This document shows, piece by piece, positions 33,001 to 48,000 of a stretch of 64,000 nucleotides of DNA; the stretch's first letter is position 1; every line of letters starts with the position of its first letter. Both the position numbers and the translations under genes were made by a program. The notes under the pieces are model-generated. The model ran no database searches, was not told the DNA's origin, and saw only the letters and a program-made list of their open reading frames with translations. This stretch comes from Corythucha ciliata (Eukaryota > Arthropoda > Insecta > Hemiptera > Tingidae): contig CM075943.1 in NCBI GenBank assembly GCA_038030265.1, forward strand, positions 9,982,001-10,046,000, read 5' to 3'.

Positions 33001-36000
33001 GTTAAGGAGTCAATGGTGGTTCCGCCCTTTAGTACGAACATGTTACCTCTGTTGGTGCGAGGGTGAACCAAAGAGAGGGCCGGCGGGCGTTGGAAGAGGT
33101 GAATTTTTGTTGCTACCGCGTGGGTTGGAAGGAGCACTTGTGGCGAGAGCTATCGTGGTGGTCGAGGGGGGGGGGGCTGTATGGTTGCCTCTGTGTTGAA
33201 CTATAGCCGTGCCGCCCTTACGATTTGTCGGGTCCAAGCAGTGGGGGCCTTGGTCACCATGTCAGTAGAGACGGGGAAGAATAACGCCGTGGTCGCTCGG
33301 GTGGAGACAGAGGAGGCTGGAAGGCAGGTGTTTAGGGGGTTGCTTGAAAAATTGATAGGTCACATCGCTGAACCCGATAAGTCCACCCTGTTCGACCTGC
33401 TGGGGCAGTTTGAGTCAATTTTTTTCCTACAAGGGGGAGGTAAGCGGTTAGGTTGCACAGGGTAATTAAGCATTCCATTGACACCGGGGATGCGGTCCCT
33501 GTGGTAAGAGGCCGTACCGAGTCCCGATAGCACACCGGAAGGCCATGGAGGCGATTTTGAAAGAAAGTTTAGAGCTGGGGGGGGGGTGGATACGGCCCTC
33601 CACTTCTCCTCCGGTGGTCGTCGGCGATGATGGTGGCGAAAAAATGACGTTGATATGCTGATAGCGCGGAACTGGTGGTACGCCCGAAATCGTAGTGCCT
33701 TTGCCTAGCACCTGTAATAATAGGCATAATTCACGGTGCGAATCGTCCAATGGTCGACTCGCGGCTATTTAAGTGCAGGAATAATCTGTTTAGGCCTATT
33801 AAGGGCGTGAACGTTTTAGAGTAAGCAGTTAGTTTGATTACAGAGGTTTAGAGGAGCCCTCGAACGGGTGGGATACGGTGACAGTAGGGCAGGTCAACGG
33901 ACCGGAAATGGATCGTCGTCAGTTAGGGAAAAAGTTTAGAGATCGGAAGGGTAAAAAATCGGGGCAAAGGACCGCGCGTCAGTGGTAGAGGGAGAAAAAA
34001 GCAAAGAGAGGACCGGGAGGCGTAGTGCGATGTTGCGGTGGTGGCCAGGGAGGAGTCAAGGACAGTGGTTTCTCGGCCGGAATTCACGACGCTTCGGGGT
34101 GCTGTGGACGGAGAAGAGGGAGAAATGTTTTATTAGATGCGGGGGCCCTAGTCACTCTCACTAAGCCGGGGGTGGCTTGAAATGCAGTTCGGGCCAGGGG
34201 CTCGGTGATACGCGGGTCCAATGGGAGTAGGAGTTCAAGGTAAGGCTCCCAGACGTAACACTGGTGTGTACGGTGGGTTTAGTGTGTGGCCTGCCAGGAA
34301 ATTATATTTGTTTGTTGGGAATGGATACCCTAGTGAAATGTCGAGTTGTTTTGGGCGTAGAGAACCTCGGTGTTCGTTTTAAGTCTCAGGGAAAAATTGG
34401 TGGTGAGGGGTGCGCGGCTGGTTTAGTGGTCTACCAAGACCAGGACGTCAGTAGAGCCCTTCGCGCGGTAGTTAAGGAGTCAATGGTGGTTCCGCCCTTT
34501 ATTACGAACATGTTACCTCTGTTGGTGCGAGGGTGCACCAAAGAGAGGGCCGGCGGGCGATGTAAGAGGTGAATTTTTGTTGCTACCGCGGGGGTTGGAA
34601 GGGGCACTTGTAGCGAGAGCTATCGTGGTGGTCGAGGGGGGCTGTATGGTTGCCTCTGTGTTGAACTATAGCCGTGCCGCCCCCCCTGAGGGTTTTAGTA
34701 AGCTGAGGTTGGTGATCGGCTTTCAAGGTTTGAACGCGGTGAGACCATGCCTCAGTTCAGGCCAATCCCGCGGATTGACGAGGTGCTCGACAGTCCATCA
34801 TCAGCCCAGGTTTTTACGAGCCTTGACTGGTGGGGGTACCACCAGGTCGAAGTGGAAGAGTCGAACCAAGAGAAAACTGCTTTCTCGACGCCCTTCGGGC
34901 AATTTGGTGCGACGCGCTTACCCTATATAAGGCCTCCAGGGAGCTCCGGTTACGTTTCAACGGCCAGGTAGGGCATTCATGGCCTGTCTGGACGACATTA
35001 TATTGTTTTCGCCAACAATGGCCGATCGCTTGAAAGCCCTCCGAGACATGTTTGAGGTATAGTAGAAACGGCAGGGTTGACACTATACAATTGGCGAAGT
35101 GTACGTTCGCGGCCCGAGAGGTCGAATTTTTTAGGCACAAGGTCAGTGCAGAGGGGATTCGCCCCCCTACAGACACATTTGGAGGCGATTCGTAGTTTTC
35201 CACTTTGACAGAAGTGCGGTCTTTTGTGGGGCTGTGCTCGTTTTATAGGCGTTTTGTGGACAATTTCGCGGCAATTGACCCTCCGGGTGGACGGAGGCGT
35301 GTCAGGAAGCGTTCGATAGGCTGAAAAGGGCGTTGGTGTCGCGAAGCCTGTGTTGAGATACCCGGATTTTGAGCGAGAGTTCGTTTTAACAATGGACGCG
35401 TCGCTCAAAGGGGCTGGGAGTTGTGATTTCGCAGGTATTTGACGATGGGGAGCACCCCATTCTATTTGTTTGGTCGCCATTTTACGATTCACTCCGATCA
35501 CTCAGCGCTCCACTGGCTGGCAGTGCACAATATGACACGAAGTCGCGATTGATGCGCGGTGGGCCATGGTGTCAGAAGAGTAAAGATTATGAAATAGAAT
35601 ACACTCTAAAGGCAAAGACGAACAAGGTGGCTGACGCGTTGAGTCGAAAGGTGATGATGGTGGGCTGACGAGCCCGTCACCTTAACAAGAGACCAAGGGA
35701 CGCAGCAAGTGTGCCGTGTGGGAAAATAAGAGAAGTAAGGCGGGGGTTTTGTGCGGATGGGTGGACGACGCTCTACGGGTGGTTTCACACCTCGGTATTT
35801 ACGGTACTCTACTTGGCTCATGATGTGCCCTTTGCGAGACATTCAAGCGAGGCATTCAAGGCTAGGTACTGGTGGCCCGCTTTGACTCAGGAGGTGGCAG
35901 ATTAAGTAAAGTCCTGCGTTTCGTGTGCGCAGAAGAAGGACTGTGGGAGGGGGGTTGCACCCCTGGGGGAATTTAAAGAACCCGCCACGACCTTTGAGCA

Positions 36001-39000
36001 AGTTTTGCGCTGGATGTGGTTGGCCCTTTTGTGGTGACGGCGCGTGGTAATCGTTTTATTTTGTCCATCATGGCCCAATTTTCGAAGCTGGTGGTGTTTG
36101 TTCCTATTCCCCGGGGGATGGACCGGTTGGCGGTTCCAGCTGGATTTTCAATAATTAATTTGTCGTTATTGCCTATTTGCTATTCCGTTGTACGTTTTTG
36201 TTTTGCACGGGCCCTCCTCCTGACGGTTTTGGTGGTTTCCGGTGTGTGGGACGTGGCTGGCATCGGGCTGTCGCAATGATTTCCAATTGGGGGGGGGGGG
36301 AGTAATAGAAATCTAAATTTCGAGGTGCCCTTTCGTTGGTCGGTGGAAAAGCACTTTTTGTGTGGCCGTCCCCTTGTGTAGGCCATCGAGCAGCTGAACC
36401 TTGCCCTTTGTGCGTGCCTGAATGTGGACCCCACCAGAGAACGTTGTGGGGGATGGGTGGGAGGGTTCCCGACGGAGGAGAGGTGCCAAGCCGGGCACAC
36501 AGGGTGGAGCAGGCTGTTTTTTGCGCTGGCGGGACGCAGCGCCATCCCTACGCTGTTCTTGGACCATCGCTGAAGTTGGACCTTTACTGTGGTCTGGAGC
36601 TTCGCAGTGGGTGGGACGTTACTGTGATAAGGGGATTGTGTGGTTAGAGCTTTTTGTAGTTAAGGAGCATTGCTGTGGTTTGACCATTGGCGTGATTGGA
36701 CATTTTCTGTGGTTAGGCATTTGCTGTGGTTAGACATTTGCTGTGGTTGGAACCTTGGGTGTGGTTGGACCTTGGCTGTGGTTGAATCTTGGCTGTGGTT
36801 GGACCTATGCTGTGGTTAAACCTTTGCTGGGAATTTTGAAATCAAGAAGAAGGGAGGAAACTAAAAAGATGATATGTAATGGGAGTTCAGAATAAAAATA
36901 AACTGGGAGAAAATCGAAGAAACTAGGAAAAAATGTCCATTTGGCCTCTTCCACCGCACCTGATTCAAATAGTTTTCCTTTGTCCCTCCACAGATCCGTC
37001 ATCCGTCGACGACCGTGTTGAGCCCTCCCCTGTCCCTTTGTGCCCTTTGTCCTGTCGATGCGATAGTCATAGCAACTGTCATTACAATTACTGACACCGT
37101 GCGTGTACTGCAGCTTGCAGGCTAGAGCAATTGAATGAATTATAAGCGGTGAATATGCTAATTAGTCAAGTCATTATAGACATACAAGGAAGTGAATAAG
37201 GGTGATAATCAGTCGGGTGCTGAAGTCGTATAATCATAACGCTTCCCTCCCCAACACTTTTGAAACTATCATGTTGTGAATCCTTTCATTTTGTCTATTA
37301 TTATGATTGTGTTTTGTCTGTTATTACTCAGGTGAATTATTGTTGCTATTTTTTGTTCAAGAGTGATCCCGGCGTCGGTTTAGACACTTTTTTTCACGCA
37401 GTCTATACTAAAAAACAAAAGATGGCCGTTCTTTTGGGCAGTTCCTCTTCGGAAGTGACGGAAAACTTGGCTAAAGTAACCCCTTACTGGAACATGCTCC
37501 ATGTAAGCCGTCCATTTTCATTTTCAACCTTCCTCCAGAGAAAAAGTGCCACAGTTTTTTTTTACACTATTTGAGTGAAACAGATTTCATTCGGAGCAAC
37601 ATCACCGGCGCTAAGCGATCGTCGAGAATTTCCCTTTTTCTACCGAACCGTTGCTCCCGACTCGTCTCACAATCCAGCTCGGATTGCCCTGTTGAAACAT
37701 TTCAACTGGCGCGTTGTGGCTGCTTTGAGTCAAAATGAGGACATGTATTCTTTGGTATGGTTTTAATTTATTTTATTTATTTATTTTTTTGCTGAGGAAT
37801 CGACTGGTCAGTCATTACCATTATTTATTATTTCTATTCTTGTTATTTTTTAAGTCCACCGATGTTGTGTCTGTTTTTTTTCGTAGTGCGAAATGGGAAA
37901 GAATGCCCGGGGAGACGTGTGAGTGTTGTTTTTTAATCCTGCAAGGGTGAGACCCGCCCGAGTTGACCTTTAATTTAAAAGTTTTCTCTCTCCTCCTTCT
38001 AAATCCCCGAGTTTTCACTAAAGGACAGCATAATTTTCCGTATTCAAGATTATAAATAAAAATATGGCTGCATATAAAATTCCCTTTCCAGTAAATCGAA
38101 GTTGAAATATTGCGTCTTTTCTTTACAAACAAAAGGCTTCAAGTGATTTGGCGCTGGGGGTAAAGAAAAACAAAGGGAAGATGAAAGTTATATCATTGCA
38201 GGGATATACATAGATAAACGAGAGAGTAAGTACGAAGAAGATGGAGATGAGAAAATAAAATAAAATAAAGCTTACAGTCACAAAAACCCTTGCTGAAGAA
38301 AGCAGAACACAACGTTCTTGTTTTAGACAAGGGGTGGTGGTTTTTATTAGCCCGGAAAAAAGGATCCAACTTGAAGCCCCTCTGGGCTGGCCCCGAGTGG
38401 GGGGAGGGGGGCATGTAAAAAGAACAAGGAAAACCTCTTCTATTACATACACTTAATCATTCTCTCTCTCTCTCTCTCACTTTGTAAGATCTACAAAATC
38501 CTACTCTTGTAAATAAACGTTTTTACAGGCGATTAATGGCTTGGTTACCGAGCTGGAGCTTGCTAACATTACGTGTAGAACTACGGTCACGTTTGCTGAA
38601 ACTGATTTAAAAGAGCAGTTGGCACTTTTAAAGGTACTTAATAATTGTTTTTTGATGGGTAAATTTAAATATTAAGCGAGAATTTATGTAGGACTTTGAC
38701 ACTCGAATTATTATCGGAAGTTTTTCTCCATCAGTCGCTTTACAAGTATTTTGCGAGGTTAGTTTTTGGGGAATGGCGCACACTGAATAAAGCCGATTGG
38801 TGGTGCGTACGTTCTGGAGCATGAGACGGATAGAAAAAAAAAGATGAACAATCATACGGCAGTCAGTGTGTGCCAATCCTTCTATAACAATTTGTAAGAC
38901 GCTTATATTATACGAAGCCGCGCTGATTCGCGTTACATTATCATATAGGCCTACCGTTTAGAAATGTACGGCGGTGACTACGCCTGGCTACTGAGCAGTC

Positions 39001-42000
39001 GAAATGGTGAAAGATGGTGGGACCCGAGCCAAGCACCCTGTCACCCGAATGAACTCTCTCTAGTAACGGATGGCTCCATTTTTGTGTCGTCCTACAGCTC
39101 ACTGAATAATTCATCGTTTTTTCCCTTTGTAAGTTTCCATGGTTCAAAGTTTATAATAATGAAATAAATGACGCGGTGTCATTACAGTACAATAAAGGAT
39201 TTGAAGAGCTGATAGATGAGATAGATCCAACCAGTGGTGGCAATGGTGGCATTGGATTCGCTCCTGAAGCGTACGACGCTGTTCTAGCGGTTTATTTAGC
39301 GGCAAAAGGGTTACCTATTGAGGAATTTGATTATAAAAGGCGCAGCTTACTGGAACAGCTTCATAACAAAATGTCACTCTTGGAATTCAACGGAATTTCG
39401 GTTAATACGTTCCTGTCGAAGTGAAAGCTACTGTTTTTTACTTTCTTATTTGATTCTATCACAGGGTCCTATTTCATTCGACGGACCTGACAGAATTGGA
39501 GTGACAGCTTTCCATCAGCTTCAGGGTAAATAAAAGTCAGGCCACTAATGATTTATTTTGTATTTAATTTCGATGATTGACACTTAGGTGGAGCATCGGT
39601 TATGGTCAGCATTTACGATGGTCATCATTTGAAACGGTGCGCTGGCTGTTCTCAATTTGTGTGGCCTGGGGGCTCAGCCCCTGTTGATCAACGGCTGTTC
39701 AAGTTGAAACCAGTCACAATCGACCCAACAGCATTTTTAGTTGTTTCGTCATTTTCTACGGTCGGAATTTGTTTATCGGCTTTCTTTTTTCTTTTGAATC
39801 AAAACTTGAGGAAAAACAAGTAAGTGAATCCTGCATTCTCAGTCACCTCTCCTGTTTTCCCTTAATTCTAGGGATTATGTAAAATTTTCAAAGGTATTTC
39901 AAACTGTCGAGCCCCAAGTTGAGTAGTCTTACAGTCGTCGGTTGTATTTTAGTGTACGCAGCTGTTATACTCCTGGGATTAGATAGCGCAACTCTTCCTT
40001 CACCTACGTCTTTTCCAACAGTTTGCACGGTAAATATGAACGAATATTTACTCCGAAATTATATAGCTTTTGAGTTCTTGAGTTTCTCCTACCGCTATTA
40101 ACAGGCACGAGTCTATTTGCTCTCAGCCGGATTTTCAATGGCTTTTGGATCCATGTTTGCTAAAACGTACAGAGTTCATCGAATTTTCACTCGAAGCACC
40201 CAGGGTGTGGTAAAAAAAAAGGTTGGTAATCTCTCCGCTTCCCACTTCCCCGCCAAACCACCCTTCCTCTTCTCTCAATCAATCAAGGTGATCATTTAGT
40301 ATCCTGTCAATTTGGATGAATTCAAAAACAAAAGAGAGATGAAACCCGTTTTTAGGTAAAGGGTGAAAAGGGGGGGGGGGAGGTGAGAGAATTCCCTTTC
40401 AGCACAAAGGGATGTAAAGACCACCCACTAATTGCATTTTGCCTCCCTCACCCTTTCGTCTTTCCATCCTTCGAGACGCTACGTTCTTCAACTTTCAAAG
40501 CTTTCCACCCCACTCCGCCCCACTGCACCACCCCGCCACGTCATTACGTCATCAAAGTTTTAAGTCCTACTTCATGCATATTCCCCCTCCTCCCCCCACC
40601 TTCATCATTGCTAGCCCTAATGAATTCAAAAGTCTGCCAAATTTCAACCTGGTGATTTTTCCCAGCATGAATATTAAACGAGACGCTACGATAATACCTT
40701 CGATTTTTCGCCTATTTGACAATACAGCTCCTCCAAGACACGCAGCTAATATCCATGATTTGCGTTCTTCTCGTCGTCGACGGACTCATAGTAACTATCT
40801 GGGTTACCGTTGACCCCATCATATTAAGACGTACCAATCTCACTCTGGAGATATCGCCCGAAGAGAAAAGTGTTGTCTATCAACCCCAGGTAAGGCCCTC
40901 AGTTTATAGTTTCAACTTGTGTGGATAAATTTTCGGCCGTTTTTTAAAAAAATTAATAATTCATACGACGCGTGACGGCTATAATAACCAACACCGGTAC
41001 GATTTCCGCGGGAAATGAAGGACAGAAAGGGCGAAACCTTTTATAATGAAAGCGAGATGGGGAATGCATAACAAGTAACTCAAGCCCCTACGGAACACTT
41101 TAGCCTATGTCGAACACCACTTTCAAAATTTGAAGGTAAAAGGAGGACAGGAATGAAAGGAAATTGAATGTAAACTAAAGCTCTACCTTAAAGTTCGGGA
41201 AGGAATCGAGTTCGAAGAAAACTTTGTGTTGAAAAATTATGCATTACTTCGTTTTTGTTTTGTTTTTTTTCTTCCTTTTACAACTTCGCTTTGCATTTTG
41301 AGGTAATAGTACCCGTGGGGGGGGGGGGGAGATGCCTCACTCCAGCTCATTGTCATTCTATCGAGAACATGAAAGTAACGTGTGATGGTACATGGCATAA
41401 ATTGTACTATGTAATCCTAATCTTATACAGTTTACACGTGTAATTTAAATAATAGGAAGATTTTTTATCATTAATTTTTGTTGAGTATGCGTTGCAGTTC
41501 TACAGTTTTGTCGCGTAAGCTTCCGCAGTCCCCCCCCCCCTCAACAATAAGTGGAAACTGCCCAATAACTTGTTATTTGACCACCCTTAAATGAAACTAC
41601 TCTGAAATGATGGCGGCGACGAGGGGGGGTGGACGGTTGTAAATCTTATACCCACTCGTAAAACTTGCACGTCCGTGAAAGTCCAAGAGTCGTTCTTTCG
41701 TACGACGTGTGGTTATTGCGTAGCGGACTGCAATTTCAGTTGGCAACGACGTAGTCAGGAGGGGTGAGGGGGGGGCAAGGGTGAACAGCTGCCCATGCTT
41801 ATTCATTCATGCACGTGAACCTGACCCGATCCATAACGCGCATGAATAAACTGCGATTCGTTGGCTTAGGTTTGTTTTGCATTTCGAAACGCGATATTCT
41901 GAAAAAAAAAAAATGGATGGGTGCAGCCCAGGGCCGGATTAAGGCTGTCCGGGAGGGGGGGGGCTGGGCATATGTTTCATGCAGGCGCGGATCCAAAGTC

Positions 42001-45000
42001 AGCTTAAGGAGGGGGCCATATTATATGACTCAATCCGGCCCCCTGCCCTAGAAATATACCACACGTCACACAGTTATCCAGACAGACACCGTTATCAATG
42101 GTCTCAATCTCTGATAATTGAAAAATCGGAAAATTAAGGAAACCCAAAGGTCGAAAACATGAAAAAAACAACAACACTCATCGTAACGTGAACTATTAGT
42201 TTGGCAAAAATACGCCTCCCGCCGAATAAAGTAAACTCAGCGCCGTGGCGGAGGGGAAGCTCTTATGTCTCACGGCTAGCACTGTAATTTTAACCCTCAA
42301 AATTGGGTTTATTTTAGTGAGCGAAATTACTGTTTATCGAGTGTAACCATCTAAAAACTGTTCTTAGTGCGCAAAATCGGCGCAATCGGTCACTGAAATA
42401 GGCCACCCAGTCAAGTTGGTTTACTGGCAAACAAATTTACCAAAATTGGCTGTTGATAAAATTGACAGTTTCAACATGAAATTAACACTTTCCTCATAAA
42501 ATTTGAAATTTCCCAATAAAATTGACAATTTCCTCATAAAAGGGACAATTTCTCATATGATTGACAATTTTCTCATAAAATTGACAGTCTCTTCGTGAAA
42601 TTGACATTTCCTTGTAAAGCATACAATTTCCCCATAAAATTCACGATTACCTCATAAAATTAGTAATTCCCCTATAAAATTGAGTATTTACTCTAAAAAT
42701 TGACAATTCCTCATATGATTAACAATTTCCCCGTAAAATTGACCATATCCTAATGAAAGTGACCATTTCCTTATAAAGCATGCTATTTCCGCACAAAAGT
42801 GACAATTTCCTCATCAAATTGACAATTTCTTCATCAAATTGACAATTTCTTCATCGAATTGACAATTTCATCGTAGCATAGACTGTTTGGTCTATAATAT
42901 TGACTATTTCTTCATGAAATTGACCATTTCCTTGTAACATATACATTTCCTCGTAGAATGGACAATTTCCTTATAAAATTGACAATTTCCTCATAAAATT
43001 GACAATTTCTTTATAAAGCATACAATTTCCTCGTGAAATTCACGATTTCCTTATAAAATTGACAATTTCCTCATAAAATGGACAATTTCCTCATAAAATT
43101 GACAATTTCGCCATAAAACAGACAATTTCCTCATGAAATTGACCATTCCTCATAAAAGTGGCAATTTCCTCATAAAATTGATCATTTCCTCTTAAAATAG
43201 ACAATTACCCCATAAAATTAATAATTTGCTCATAAAATTGACAATTCACTCTTAAATTGATCATTTCTGCAAATTCATTCAAAAAAGGCAATTTTCTCAT
43301 TATATTGACAATTCCTTTTAAAGCATACAATTTCCTGATAAAATTAACGATTTCCATATAAAATTGACAATTTTCTCATAAAATGGACAATTTCCTCATG
43401 AAATTGACTATTCCCCCATAAAAGTGGCAATTTCCTCATAAAATTGACAATTCCTTGTAACATATACATTTCCTCGTAGAATGGACAATTTCCTCATAAA
43501 ATTGACAATTTCATTATAAAGCATACAATTTCCTCATAAAATTAACGATTTCCATATAAAATTGACAATTTTCTCAAAAAATGGACAATTTCCTCATAAA
43601 ATTGACAATTTCTTTATAAAGCATACAGTTTCCTCGTAAAATTCACGATTTCCTTATAAAATTGACAATTTCCTCATAAAATGGACAATTTCCTCACAAA
43701 ATTGACAATTTCCCCATAAAAGTGAAAATTTCCTCGTAAAAGAGACAATTTACTCTAAAAATTGACGATTCCTCATATAATTAACAATTTCCCCATAAAA
43801 TTGACCATTTCCTTATGAAGCAAACTACTTCCGCATAAAAGTGACAATTTCCTCATCAAATTGACAATTTCTTCATCAAATTGACAATTTCTTCATCGAA
43901 TTGACAATTTCATCGTAGCATAGACTGTTTTGTCTATAATATTGACTATTTCTTCATGAAATTGACCATTTCCTTGTAACATATACATTTCCTCGTAGAA
44001 AGGACAATTTCCTTATAAAATTGACAATTTCCTCATAAAATTGACAATTTCTTTATAAAGCATACAATTTCCTCGTGAAATTCACGATTTCCTTATAAAA
44101 TTGACAATTTCCTCATAAAATGGACAATTTCCTCATAAAATTGGAAATTTCCCAATAAAATTGACAATTTCCTCATAAAAGGGACAATTTCTCATATGAT
44201 TCACAATTTTCTCATAAAATTGACAGTCTCTTCGTGAAATTGACATTTCCTTGTAAAGCATACAATTTTCTCATAAAATTCACGATTTCCTCATAAAATT
44301 AGTAATTTCCCTATAAAATTGAGTATTTACTCTAAAAATTGACAATTCCTCATATAATTAACAATTTCCCCGTAAAATTGACCATTTCCTAATGAAAGTG
44401 ACCATTTCCTTATAAAGCATACTATTTCCGCATAAAAGTGACAATTTCCTCATAAAATTGACAATTTATTCATCAAATTGACAATTTCTTCATCAAATTG
44501 ACAATTTCATCGTAGCATAGACTGTTTTGTGTATAATATTGACTATTTCTTCATGAAATTGACCATTTCCTTATAACATATACGTTTCCTCGTAGAATGG
44601 ACAATTTCCTCAAAAAATTGACAATTTCCTTATAAAGCATACAATTTCCTCATAAAATTAACGATTTCCATATAAAATTGACAATTTTCTCATAAAATGG
44701 ACAATTGTCTCATAAAATTGACAATTTCTTTATAAAGCATACAATTTCCTCGTGAAATTCACGATTTCCTTATAAAATTGACAATTTCGTCATAAAATGG
44801 ACAATTTCCTCTTAAAATTGACAATTTCGCCATAAAATAGACAATTTCCTCATGAAATTGACCATTCCCTTATAAAAGTGGCAATTTCCTCATAAAATTG
44901 ATAATTTCCTCTTAAAATAGACAATTACCACATAAAATTAGTAATTTCCTCATAAAATTTACAATTCACTCTTACATTGATCATTTCTGCATATTCATTC

Positions 45001-48000
45001 AAAAAAGGCAATTTTCTCATTATATTGACAATTCCTTTTAAAGCATACAATTTCCTCATAAAATTAACGATTTCCATATAAAATTGACAATTTTCTCATA
45101 AAATGGACAATTTCCTCATAAAATTGACAATTTCCTCATGAAATTGACTATTCCCCCATAAAAGTGGCAATTTCCTCATAAAATTGATTATTTCCTCATA
45201 AAATAGACAATTACCCCATAAAATAATTAATTTCCTCATAAAATTGACAATTCACTCTTAAATTGATCATTTCTGCAAATTCATTCAAAAAAGGCAATTT
45301 TCTCATTATATTGACAATTCCTTTTACAATTGTCATTTTCTTCATAAAATTGACTATTATCTTACCAAACTGACGATGTACTCATCGAATTGACACCTTT
45401 TAGAGTGAAAATTTCCTCATAAAATCAACCATTATGCTCATAGGCTTAAGATGCCTTACAAGATTGAACGTTTTCTCATTTTTCTCATAAAACAGACAAT
45501 TTCGTTATGAAATTGACCATTTTTTCGTGAAACCGACGAGTTTTTACTTCCATGTTCCCTACGGGAATGGAAGTGTGGTGTTCGTGAAAAAAATCGAGTC
45601 CGAGCTGACATCACATTCATAATGTACAACCTCGGAAAAGTTGAAAAAAGTGGTTTTTGGCATGCCGTCGGTCTGTCGGTCTGTCGCTTTTTTTTCGATA
45701 AATTGCATGAAAATGAAAACCTGGCTATTTCTTAGTATGAGAAGCACAAATCTGACCTTTGTTTTGAGAAAAAATCGTTTATCGGACATGTTCTCCCCGT
45801 ACCGAAATTTCCTCAAAACAATTTCCTCATAAAAGGGACAATTTCTCATATAATTGACAATTTTCTCATGAAATTGACAGTCTCTTCGTGAAATTGACAT
45901 TTCCTAGTAAAGCATACAATTTTCTCATAAAATTCACGATTTCCTCATAAAATTGGTAATTTTCCCATAAAATTGAGTATTTCTTCATAAAATTGAAAAT
46001 TTTCCTTATAACCAGGGCTGGGCAGTAATTGAATTACATGTAATTGAATTACGTAATTCAATTACAATTAGTAATTGGTAATTTGTAATTGATAACGACA
46101 ACACGCCATTGTAATTGGTAATTTGTAATTAAAAGCACTTTTGTCAATAATACTTTGAAAACTCACCGGGTACTATTTCGCGCCTTGCTTGAAGCTTTTG
46201 GAGGAGTTTTTGCATGAAATTCTCTGAAAAATAAGAGTTTCAAAGCAATTATGACACAAGCGATATCCTCGAGCTTAGGGTTGCCAATTTGAAATTTGAG
46301 AAAAACGGTACAAACGTTTCAAGCCCCAAACCAGTGGCGTAGGTAGGAATTTGTCCTGAGCGGGGGGGGGGGTTCAGATTGAAATCTCGTAAGGGTGAGA
46401 AGAGGGGGGTAATTTCACATTTTAGTCATCATTCCAACCAGCCAGCACACTCTCTGGACATCTTGCTGGCCTCATCATAGCCTCAATCTCTCAGTTAAGG
46501 GCGATTTTTGGGCTCTACGAACAAATTAGCGATTTTCTCAATTTTGGCCGAGTGTATCGTTCTTCTCAATTTCAGCCGCAGATTAGCAGTTTTGCCCCTC
46601 CTCCTCCAATAGCCATGAATTTGCGAATTTTCTCAACTTTAGCAGCAAAGTAACGTTTTTATCCCGTGAGCGATGTTTCTTAATTATCCACGAGTTTTGG
46701 CGGTTTCCTCAATTTTTAGCAGCATATTACCGATTTGCTAATCCCCTAGCACTTTACTCAGTTTCAGCTGGAAACTAACGTTTTTCTTAAGTGTTTTTCT
46801 CAATATTAGCCGCAAAATAGAGGGGCTTTTTACGAATTAGGATTTTTTTGGTTCACCATACGCAATGCATGAGCGATTTTTCTGTTTACTCGCGAATTAG
46901 CGGTTTCTTCACCTATTGCCACAAATTGGCGTTTTTTTTTCAATTTCATCCTGAAAAGTTACCTTCAGAATCCGCAAATTGGCGTGTATTCAGTTTTTGG
47001 TGCAAATAAGAATTTTATCAACTTTTCAATTTCATCCTGAAAAGTTGCCTTCAGAATCCGCAAATTGGCGTGTATTCAGTTTTTGGTGCAAATAAGAATT
47101 TTTCTCAATTTAAAAAGCGAATTAGCGCTTTTCTAAAATTGTAGCGGCGACGCGTCGTAGCGTTTCAAACCTGTGAATTAGCGAATTTTCTCAATTTCAG
47201 TCACAAATTGGCGTCTGGCGCAATTTTAGCTGTGAATTGGCGATTTTTTCCATCTTTAGCCTCGAATTAGCAATTTTCTCAATTTTAAGCTTAAAATTAA
47301 CCTTTCTCTTAATTTTGACCAGGCTGATTATTTTATTTTCTAAATATTACCCGCCAATTAGCGGTTTTTCGCATTTTACCACGGCATTTGCAATTTCATA
47401 TAACTTTTATAGGTATAGATTATTGCTTCTTTTCAGTTCTAGCCGTGAATTAGCGTATTTTTTAACATTGTACTATAGCCATGCATGAATTTGCCATTTT
47501 TCTGAATTTTAGCCACAAAAATGCCTTCAGAAGGTGCGAATTTGAATTACAAATGTTTTTTTTTCAAACCAAAACATTTACATCTATCCATCCGTTTCTG
47601 TCAAAAAATCATCATTTTTAAATTATAAATTTCACGACACTTAATTCGAGAATTAGTGATGTTGCTCAATTTTAGCTGCGAATTTTCGCTTTTTCTACAT
47701 TTTAGCAGCGTCGTAGCGTCTCCAATCCGTGCATTACCTACCGAGTTTTGTCAATTTTTGCCAAGAATTGGCGTTTGACTCAATTTAAGCTGCAAATTAG
47801 CAATTTTTCCCATTTTTCACTGAGAATTAGCACTTTTCACCAATTTGAACTGAAAATTAACGTTTTTCTTAATTTTAGCTGCGCTAGTTGGTGATTTTTT
47901 TCAATTTTTGCCGCGAATTAGTGATTTCATTCATTTTGTATCCGCGAATTAACGTTTTTCCATAACTTCATATCATACCTGCAAATTGCAAATTAGCGAT

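Noticed and set aside
32512..34164. Two identical 60-codon frames (32512-32694 and 33982-34164) as a duplicated gene
   Set aside because: They fall in the duplicated Gypsy relic, in a frame that ignores the readable protease sequence.
39872..39893. 22-bp candidate exon between receptor exons 9 and 10
   Set aside because: The acceptor at 39893 joins exon 9 to exon 10 in frame and restores the conserved KLSSP loop; including these 22 bases would shift the frame.
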